Positions 7,294 through 11,655 of a DNA stretch of 26,239 nt are shown piece by piece; position 1 is the first letter of the stretch, and each line of letters begins with the position of its first letter. The notes below the pieces were generated by a model. It saw nothing but the letters and a program-made list of their open reading frames with translations. It ran no database searches and was not told the origin of the DNA. The stretch lies in IMG/VR virus record IMGVR_UViG_3300020020_000147, positions 1 to 26,239 of that record; one strand, written 5' to 3'. Both the position numbers and the translations under genes were made by a program. Origin of the DNA: a virus.

Positions 7294-7433
7294 CGCCAAG
7301 ACTCCCGTTTCGCTTTGACCGGCGGGTGGTCCCAGTCGTCATAGCGGGCCATGTCGCGGGCAAACCGGGCGAGCGCCCAGACCACGCCGGCCCCGAGCAG
7401 CAGCACCGCGGCGCCGGCGAGCGCGAGGGTCAT
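7290..7433 (-). CDS. Small single-pass membrane protein
   Basis: A 47-residue protein starting at ATG 7433, overlapping the methyltransferase stop as ATGA. Residues 3-22 (LALAGAAVLLLGAGVVWALA) form one transmembrane helix, followed by a charged cytoplasmic-type tail with a DDWDHPP stretch. No family is recognised. It could be a small early membrane effector or an exclusion protein. The tight coupling on both sides supports its reality. Confidence 0.6.
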   Translation of the reverse strand: MTLALAGAAVLLLGAGVVWALARFARDMARYDDWDHPPVKAKRESWR

Positions 7434-8569
7434 GTCGTTATCCCTTCGGCGGCGAGGATGCGCCGCGCGAGCCATTCCGCGATTTGCGGGACGATCGCGT
7501 TGCCCAGGCCGCGCAGGCGGTCCACCCGAGCGGGTACCCCATGAGCCACTCGACCCACGTCGGGTTCAAACTCCCACCAGTTCCCTGCGACGCCAAGTAG
7601 TCCTGCAGGTTGTAACGGTTCTCGTCCAAATATCTGTGGGCTTGTCCACTGCGGTTGTGACTGTCGCGCGCTTGCGGCGTCGGCACCTTCGGCCACATCC
7701 GCTCCGGCGCCACCGCGCCGAGCAGCATCGGATAGCGCGTTCCGTGGTCGCCCTTCTGATAGGGGACGTTCTTCGCGTCCTCCGCGCACGGCGTCGGCCA
7801 TTGTTTGACTTCCCGTGCGAGCGCACGACCTTGATGAGACTGCAGCCCCACTTTCGCATCCGTCGCGTTCGGTGTCGCCCACGGCTGGATAGGCGACGAG
7901 CCAGACGCGGTCTCGTCGGTGAGGCGCACCAAAGGCTGAAGCTGGTAGGCTCTGCCACTCCGCGTCATACCCGCACGCGGCCAGGTCTCCGAGAACGGTA
8001 CCGAAGAACCGTCCAGCCTCACTGGAGAGCAGTCCGGGTACATTTTCCGCCACGACCCATCGGGGTCGCAGCTCGCGAATAAGTCGGGCGAACTCCGGCC
8101 AGAGGTCGCGATCGTCGGTGGAGGCGCCGCGTCGGCCGGCGAGACTATGGGGCTGACAGGGAAAGCCTCCGCAAATAACGTCAACTGCTGGGAGGCAGGC
8201 GGCGCATACATCCCGCGCACCGCGATGTCGAGCGGCGTCAATCCCGGTACGCTGTTCGTCGGCTTGCCTCTCGCATATCCCTGCGGCGTGGGCCATGTGT
8301 CCATCAATCCTCGCCGCGCCATCGACTGCAGACTGGTCTCGTACCGCTTGCCGTTGACGGTGCTGTAATTGCCCGGCATCGCTCGCAGCGTGGGCCAGAG
8401 GCCTGTGGACTTGTCGGACATCCTCGTAGCGCCTCACGTTCGGCCAGTGCTGCGCGAGCACGGCCCGGCAAAACGGATCGATTTCCACCTGCCAGCGGAT
8501 GTCGAACCCGGCCCGCGCAAAGCCGAGATCGAATCCGCCGATACCCGCAAACAGCGACCCGACCGTCAC
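7430..8569 (-). CDS. dcm: C5-cytosine DNA methyltransferase (Dcm family)
   Basis: A 379-residue enzyme transferring methyl from SAM to cytosine C5. Motif I is SLFAGIGGFD (5-14), motif II has the acidic Glu29, motif IV is CGGFPCQPHS with catalytic Cys138, motif VI is ENV (175-177), motif VIII is RRDR (218-221) and motif X is LGNAIVPQIAEW (355-366). The target-recognition region is about 230-330. An unusual insert of about 75 residues (54-128), rich in Ala, Arg, Gln and His, sits between motifs II and IV. Its GTG start overlaps the upstream stop (GTGA). Almost the whole gene, downstream of residue 50, also codes for a second protein in the +1 frame. Confidence 0.93.
   Translation of the reverse strand: MTVGSLFAGIGGFDLGFARAGFDIRWQVEIDPFCRAVLAQHWPNVRRYEDVRQVHRPLAHAASDAGQLQHRQRQAVRDQSAVDGAARIDGHMAHAAGICERQADEQRTGIDAARHRGARDVCAACLPAVDVICGGFPCQPHSLAGRRGASTDDRDLWPEFARLIRELRPRWVVAENVPGLLSSEAGRFFGTVLGDLAACGYDAEWQSLPASAFGAPHRRDRVWLVAYPAVGDTERDGCESGAAVSSRSCARTGSQTMADAVRGGREERPLSEGRPRNALSDAARRGGAGADVAEGADAASARQSQPQWTSPQIFGREPLQPAGLLGVAGNWWEFEPDVGRVAHGVPARVDRLRGLGNAIVPQIAEWLARRILAAEGITT
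7438..8421 (-). CDS. WPTP-repeat protein encoded in the +1 frame inside the methyltransferase gene
   Basis: A 327-residue ORF nested in the cytosine methyltransferase gene. It starts at ATG 8421, about ten bases after a GTGAGG ribosome-binding site, and stops eight bases before the host gene's stop. It reads like a real family, not a shadow. It has repeats of W-P/A-T-P type (WPT at 9, WPTP at 43, WATP at 181, WPTP at 208, PTP at 247) and a central segment SSPDLFASCDPDGSWRKMYP with FSETWPRAGMTRSGRAY. It ends with GGSLNPTWVEWLMGYPLGWT (282-301). I recall these motifs from uncharacterised proteins near phage Dcm genes. The function is unknown. The chief alternative is a remarkable coincidence of frame. 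Confidence 0.7.
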   Translation of the reverse strand: MSDKSTGLWPTLRAMPGNYSTVNGKRYETSLQSMARRGLMDTWPTPQGYARGKPTNSVPGLTPLDIAVRGMYAPPASQQLTLFAEAFPVSPIVSPADAAPPPTIATSGRSSPDLFASCDPDGSWRKMYPDCSPVRLDGSSVPFSETWPRAGMTRSGRAYQLQPLVRLTDETASGSSPIQPWATPNATDAKVGLQSHQGRALAREVKQWPTPCAEDAKNVPYQKGDHGTRYPMLLGAVAPERMWPKVPTPQARDSHNRSGQAHRYLDENRYNLQDYLASQGTGGSLNPTWVEWLMGYPLGWTACAAWATRSSRKSRNGSRGASSPPKG

Positions 8570-8781
8570 CCGACCCGCCGGAGGCGCCCGACCGGCGCGC
8601 GGGCGATGAACTGCCGCACGTCCTCGCCGGCCCAGCGCCGGCGCGAATCGACCGACGGCAACGTCGGAATCGGGAACGTGCCGACGGCCAGGCGCCGCTG
8701 AATCGAGCGCCGGCTCGTGCGCAGCGCCCGGGCCACGTCGTCGATGAAGCAGACGTTCGGGATGTCGATGGTCGCGGTCAT
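8566..8781 (-). CDS. AlpA/MerR-like helix-turn-helix DNA-binding protein
   Basis: A 71-residue protein. Residues 11-55 follow the HTH_17/excisionase-like plan: VCFIDDVARALRTSRRSIQRRLAVGTFPIP, then a beta turn (DSRRRWAGEDVRQFI). Such proteins act as excisionases or as transcription regulators, including AlpA. It is the second gene of the early operon, overlapping the Cro-like gene by ATGA and the methyltransferase by GTGA, so it is made early after derepression. An excisionase role would fit a phage with a tyrosine integrase, but the sequence does not prove it. Confidence 0.75.
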   Translation of the reverse strand: MTATIDIPNVCFIDDVARALRTSRRSIQRRLAVGTFPIPTLPSVDSRRRWAGEDVRQFIARAPVGRLRRVG

Positions 8782-8996
8782 GCGGCCACCTCCTTGACGG
8801 TCTGGCGGATGGCGCGCATCACCACGGCGGTCGAGAGGCCGAGCACGTCGGCCAAGGCCTCGACGGTGCCGTAGCGCGGGTTGGTGATTTTGCCGGCGTC
8901 GAGCTGGCTGATGGTGGTCTGGTCGATGCCGGCGAGCTTGGCGAGATGGGCCCCGTTCGGGAACCCATGCTTTTCTCGGAGTTCGCGGAACGTCAT
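8778..8996 (-). CDS. Cro-like XRE family regulator
   Basis: A 72-residue helix-turn-helix protein (LREKHGFPNGAHLAKLAGIDQTTISQLDAGKITNPRYGTVEALADVLGLS) covering little more than a single HTH_3 domain, like Cro. It is the first gene of the leftward operon and is divergent from the larger repressor gene at 9169. Its ATG lies only nine bases beyond the proposed -10 box and has no ribosome-binding site, so the message is probably leaderless. By analogy it would bind the operators in the 9000-9125 region and repress the rightward repressor promoter. Confidence 0.85.
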   Translation of the reverse strand: MTFRELREKHGFPNGAHLAKLAGIDQTTISQLDAGKITNPRYGTVEALADVLGLSTAVVMRAIRQTVKEVAA

Positions 8997-9004
8997 AGCC
9001 CGAG

Positions 9005-9034
9005 ACGATATTGATTCAAATCATGCCGTGTCAA
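9005..9034 (-). promoter_or_regulatory. Early leftward promoter, probably leaderless
   Basis: Reading the minus strand, a perfect TTGACA (9034-9029) is followed after 18 bases by TATCGT (9010-9005), a 4/6 match to the -10 consensus. The expected transcription start falls at about 8998-8996, which is the A of the start codon of the Cro-like gene. An inverted repeat TGATTcaAATCA (9012-9023) sits in the spacer and another (ATGAAattgTTCAT, 9034-9047) abuts the -35 box; both are good operator candidates. Confidence 0.6.
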
Positions 9035-9047
9035 TGAAATTGTTCAT

Positions 9048-9065
9048 GTATCGCTGAAGCGATAC
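9048..9065. promoter_or_regulatory. Operator candidate: inverted repeat GTATCGCTgaAGCGATAC
   Basis: A perfect 8-bp inverted repeat with a two-base centre, 18 bp in all, lying just upstream of the early -35 box in the divergent regulator region. Its length and symmetry suit a dimeric XRE repressor. Its sequence differs from the CTAGGA palindromes, so it may be the site of the other regulator. Confidence 0.5.
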
Positions 9066-9104
9066 GCGAAGGACCGATCGTGACCGGTCGAGGCGCGCCA
9101 GCCG

Positions 9105-9122
9105 CTAGGAATTAATTCCTAG
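9105..9122. promoter_or_regulatory. Operator candidate O1: palindrome CTAGGAATTAATTCCTAG
   Basis: A perfect 18-bp palindrome placed eight bases upstream of the TATACT box of the rightward promoter, where it would cover the -35 region. A near copy with the same outer arms (CTAGGA/TCCTAG) lies at 9783-9800, beyond the repressor gene. The pair looks like binding sites of one dimeric regulator, most simply the repressor encoded between them, allowing autoregulation. Confidence 0.6.
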
Positions 9123-9129
9123 ACTCTGC

Positions 9130-9158
9130 TATACTCGGCCGACAGGTAGAGGGGGAGG
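9130..9158 (+). promoter_or_regulatory. Repressor promoter -10 box and ribosome-binding site
   Basis: TATACT at 9130-9135 is a good -10 box; no convincing -35 is present and the palindrome O1 occupies that position, suggesting regulator-dependent activity. A GGGGGAGG ribosome-binding site at 9151-9158 precedes the TTG codon at 9169 by ten bases. A second possible -10 (TACAAT, 9196-9201) would place a start exactly at the alternative ATG 9208. Confidence 0.5.
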
Positions 9159-9168
9159 CGGTAACGTT

Positions 9169-9645
9169 TTGCGGTCACTGGCAGGAATTGTTTCTTACAA
9201 TGTGCACATGACCTCTGGCGACCTCTGGCGCGCGGTCGGTCGTGCGCTGCGCGAGGTACGCGAGCGGCGGCCAGGCAAAACCTTCATTGCCTATTTCGCC
9301 GACCTCGCCGAGATCGATGTCAACACGATCAGCGCGATCGAGCGCGGCCGGCCGGGCACCATCGCCAAACTCGAAGATTACGCCGGCGCGCTGGGGCTCT
9401 CTATCGTCGACGTGCTTTCGTCAGTGCTGAAAGCCGCGGAACAGCGCCCCACGCCAGAGGCCGCCGCCTTGCTGCGGTGCTTCGAGCATCTGGGCGTGGT
9501 CGATCGGCGGCTGTTGCTGGAATCGGCCGAGCGCCTGCTGGAACAGCACGAGGCCCGAACCCGGCTCGAGGCACAGGTTGCAGCCGCCGCAGCCACGCCA
9601 CCAGCAACGCCTGGTCGGCGACCGAAACCGCCGCAAACAACATAA
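9169..9645 (+). CDS. XRE family repressor (CI-like)
   Basis: A 158-residue regulator. The helix-turn-helix domain spans roughly residues 18-78 (LWRAVGRALREVRERRPGKTFIAYFADLAEIDVNTISAIERGRPGTIAKLEDYAGALGL). A helical middle (EAAALLRCFEHLGVVDRRLLLESAERLLEQHEA) probably dimerises. The tail is Ala/Pro-rich. There is no LexA-like peptidase domain, so induction would not be by RecA-driven cleavage of this protein. The TTG start at 9169 has a strong ribosome-binding site; ATG 9208 is the alternative, compatible with a leaderless message. Just inside that ATG the decamer ACCTCTGGCG is tandemly duplicated (9211-9230). It is divergent from the Cro-like gene and probably keeps lysogeny. Confidence 0.8.
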   Translation: MRSLAGIVSYNVHMTSGDLWRAVGRALREVRERRPGKTFIAYFADLAEIDVNTISAIERGRPGTIAKLEDYAGALGLSIVDVLSSVLKAAEQRPTPEAAALLRCFEHLGVVDRRLLLESAERLLEQHEARTRLEAQVAAAAATPPATPGRRPKPPQTT

Positions 9646-9648
9646 GCA

Positions 9649-9662
9649 GCTCCCGTTGGAGC
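9649..9662 (+). terminator. Weak hairpin after the repressor gene
   Basis: GCTCCcgttGGAGC forms a 5-bp stem with a four-base loop three bases after the repressor stop. There is no following T-run, so as an intrinsic terminator it is weak. The rest of 9646-9826 holds only this, a small GTAAG/CTTAC repeat (9751-9764) and the O2 palindrome. Confidence 0.25.
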
Positions 9663-9782
9663 GTCGTCAGTCCAGCCATAACGCGCTCTCCCGGGGGAAT
9701 CGTGCAGGGGATGAGACCGTCGCGAAGGCGCCGCCGAAGCGGATTACACGGTAAGACACCTTACGACCAACAAGCAATATGC

Positions 9783-9800
9783 CTAGGACTAAAGTCCTAG
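9783..9800. promoter_or_regulatory. Operator candidate O2: palindrome CTAGGACTaaAGTCCTAG
   Basis: A perfect 8-bp inverted repeat with a two-base centre, 18 bp in all, 27 bases before the start codon of the zinc-ribbon/integrase pair. It shares the outer CTAGGA/TCCTAG arms and total length with O1 at 9105-9122. Placement suggests the same regulator controls integrase expression. Confidence 0.6.
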
Positions 9801-9826
9801 CGGCTCATCAGCAGGAAACGATCACC

Positions 9827-10000
9827 ATGACCGAAGAAGAAATCCGCGAATTTATACGCCGGGCGCAGGCCGCCCAGGCCGCCGTCGATCGCATCCTCGC
9901 CGACCCAGGCGAATGCACGTGCCGAACCTGCGGACACGTCGCCTCCGCGCACGTCGGGGGGGTCTGCGCCCACTGTGGGCAGAAGGGTTGCTGGTCGTGA
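9827..10000 (+). CDS. Small zinc-ribbon protein coupled to integrase
   Basis: A 57-residue protein starting at ATG 9827 with AGGAAA about ten bases upstream. Residues 1-25 form an acidic-to-basic helix (TEEEIREFIRRAQAAQAAVDRIL). Residues about 29-54 hold two Cys pairs, CTCRTCGH and CAHCGQKGC, in a zinc-ribbon arrangement. The GTG of the integrase overlaps its TGA (GTGA at 9997-10000), so the two are co-translated. It has no helix-turn-helix and is not an obvious excisionase; an accessory role in recombination is possible. A longer frame from 9779 would run through O2 and is not favoured. Confidence 0.75.
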   Translation: MTEEEIREFIRRAQAAQAAVDRILADPGECTCRTCGHVASAHVGGVCAHCGQKGCWS

Positions 10001-11160
10001 GCATCTACGACGGCCACCCCGGCATCAAGGAGGACCAGTACGGCATCCGCGCCAACGTCAAGGTTGGCAGCCAGCAGAAGGGCAAGCGCTTTAAACGCGG
10101 CACCCCGATCAAGACGATCACCGACTGGCAGGATCGGACGCGGGTCGCGCTGCGCGACGGCGCCGTGCCGCTGCCGAAGGATCGCCTCGCGGTCGACGCC
10201 GCCCGGTACCTCACGCACCAGCGAGCGCAGCTCGCGCCCTCGTCCTATGCCTCGCTGGTGTGCGAAATCAACGCCTGGCTCGCCGTGTTCGGCCAAGTGC
10301 CGCGCCACCAAATCACACGCGAGATGGTGATCGACCAGCGCCACCGCTGGCTCACGGAACCCCGCGGCGGGCCGACGGCGCGCAAGGGCACGCGCGAGGC
10401 GCAGCCGCACGCGCCTAAGACGTGCAACCACCGGGTCCGCGCGCTCGCCGGCCTGTATCACTTTCTCGATGGCAGCAAAGCGCCGACGCCGTGCGACGAC
10501 GTGCCGAAGCTGCGCGAGCCGGAGGCCGATCCGAAGTTTGTGCCGGTCGCGACGGTGCAGCAGGTCGCCGCCAAGATCACCGACCCCAAGACGCGCGCGC
10601 GGTTCATGGTGCTGACCGCGACGGGCCAGCGCCCGGCGCAGCTCAAACGCGCGGAACCCGCCGACCTTGACCTGGCGCGCGGCGTCTGGCTGGTGCGGCC
10701 GGCGAAGGGCGGCCAGGCCATTCCGGTCGTCCTCACCAACGACATGGTCGCCGCGTTCGCGGCGCTCGACGCCGCCGAGGCCTGGGGTGACTTCGACGGC
10801 AGCGACTACGCGAAGGACCTCTACGCCGCCGGCTGGCCGAAGGGCATCCGGCCGTACAACGCCAAGCACACCGTCGCGATCACGCTGGGCGAGGCCGGCG
10901 CCGAATGGGAGGACATCAAGGACTGGTTCGGCCACAAGGACATCAAGACGACCCGCATCTATGCCGGGCACATCCTGCAGCGCAGCCGGGCGATCGCGCA
11001 GCACCTCGAGGGGCGCCTGGGCTGGACTGACAGCGGAAAACTGACAGCCGAAACTGACAGCCGCCAGCGTCCCGACGGGACGCGACTTGTCAAAAATAGG
11101 CGCAATTTGTCGCAGGTCGAAAACGGCCCGCTGTCAGCCGTTTCTAAGGGGAAACGGTGA
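9997..11160 (+). CDS. int: Tyrosine recombinase / phage integrase
   Basis: A 387-residue integrase. An N-terminal arm-binding part (about 1-70) is followed by a SAM-like core-binding domain (about 75-170) and the catalytic domain (about 185-345). The catalytic set is Arg in TATGQRPAQL, the box YNAKHTV (usually H/Y-x-x-R-H), GH in WFGHKDIKTTRIY, and the nucleophile Tyr in RIYAGH. The second arginine of the box is lysine here. A polar tail of about 40 residues follows. The GTG start overlaps the zinc-ribbon gene. The upstream in-frame extension to 9913 is shadow. It should recombine the attP core 30 bases downstream with a host tRNA-Met gene. Confidence 0.9.
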   Translation: MSIYDGHPGIKEDQYGIRANVKVGSQQKGKRFKRGTPIKTITDWQDRTRVALRDGAVPLPKDRLAVDAARYLTHQRAQLAPSSYASLVCEINAWLAVFGQVPRHQITREMVIDQRHRWLTEPRGGPTARKGTREAQPHAPKTCNHRVRALAGLYHFLDGSKAPTPCDDVPKLREPEADPKFVPVATVQQVAAKITDPKTRARFMVLTATGQRPAQLKRAEPADLDLARGVWLVRPAKGGQAIPVVLTNDMVAAFAALDAAEAWGDFDGSDYAKDLYAAGWPKGIRPYNAKHTVAITLGEAGAEWEDIKDWFGHKDIKTTRIYAGHILQRSRAIAQHLEGRLGWTDSGKLTAETDSRQRPDGTRLVKNRRNLSQVENGPLSAVSKGKR

Positions 11161-11191
11161 TTTTAGGCCCGTATTCATTGAGGGAAGGGAG

Positions 11192-11240
11192 TTGCGGGGG
11201 CGGGATTTGAACCCGCGACCTTTGGGTTATGAGCCCAACG
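11192..11240 (-). other. attP core: 3' half of a tRNA-Met (CAT) gene
   Basis: On the minus strand this is the 3' half of a tRNA. It has an anticodon stem-loop TTGGG-CTCATAA-CCCAA with anticodon CAT, a variable loop, a T-arm GCGGG-TTCAAAT-CCCGC and an acceptor strand CCCCGCA plus discriminator A, without encoded CCA. The 5' half (acceptor, D-arm) is absent, so it is not a working gene. It matches the usual phage strategy of carrying the 3' part of the target tRNA as attachment core so that integration restores the gene. It lies directly beyond the integrase stop codon. Confidence 0.85.
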
Positions 11241-11301
11241 GATCACGCAAAAAGCCCCGCCAATGTGGCACTGGTAGCCTGACTGGTAGCCGCCGACCGT
11301 C
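11241..11301. repeat. attP flank with two direct repeats ACTGGTAGCC
   Basis: The decamer ACTGGTAGCC occurs at 11270-11279 and 11282-11291, twelve bases apart in register, next to the attP core. On the minus strand a GGCGGGGCTTTTT string (11262-11250) looks like the right half of a terminator whose left half is missing. The repeats could be arm-type integrase sites. No gene is seen between 11161 and 11301. Confidence 0.4.
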
Positions 11302-11655
11302 TCAGCTCGGCGTGTCGATGCCCGCGAGCGCGTTCCACAGGCTCAGAATCTGCGACTGTAGATCGATATCGGCGATGGTGCAGGTCGCGGTCTTGGTGGC
11401 CTCGTCGTAGGTCGTCGCGTTGACGACGTTGACGCCCATGACGACCTGCGGCCCGGCCTGCGTCGCGGCCTGCTGCGGATTGCTCACCACCTTCTGCGCG
11501 TAGAAGGCGCGGTTCTGGTGATAAGGCGTGGTCCCCGCTTCACTCAGGACCGTGGGGCAGGCAAAGGCCAGCATCGCCTGGACGCGCTCCATGAAGCCGC
11601 CGGGGCCCGTATCGCGCGTGAGCGCCATCTGCTGGGTCGTGACATCAACAGCCAT
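11302..11655 (-). CDS. Conserved hypothetical protein at the end of the tail operon
   Basis: A 117-residue protein whose ATG follows directly on the TAA of the hub gene, with GAGGTG six bases upstream. It has a helical N-terminal half (GGFMERVQAMLAFACPTVLSEAGTTPYHQNRAFYAQKVVSNPQQAATQAGP). A beta-rich end follows (VVMGVNVVNATTYDEATKTATCTIADIDLQSQILSLWNALAGIDT). I recall similar short proteins at the end of phage tail modules without known function. It may be a virion component or an assembly factor. Confidence 0.65.
   Translation of the reverse strand: MAVDVTTQQMALTRDTGPGGFMERVQAMLAFACPTVLSEAGTTPYHQNRAFYAQKVVSNPQQAATQAGPQVVMGVNVVNATTYDEATKTATCTIADIDLQSQILSLWNALAGIDTPS

Noticed and set aside
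9913-9996. Upstream extension of the integrase to 9913
   Set aside because: It would overlap the zinc-ribbon gene, is Arg-rich shadow sequence, and the GTG at 9997 makes the usual 4-base overlap.
9808-11004. Minus-strand ORF of 398 codons
   Set aside because: Antisense shadow of the integrase, which has all domains on the plus strand.
11192-11240. Functional tRNA-Met gene
   Set aside because: Only the part from the anticodon stem to the 3' end is present; the 5' acceptor strand and D-arm are missing, as expected for an attP core.
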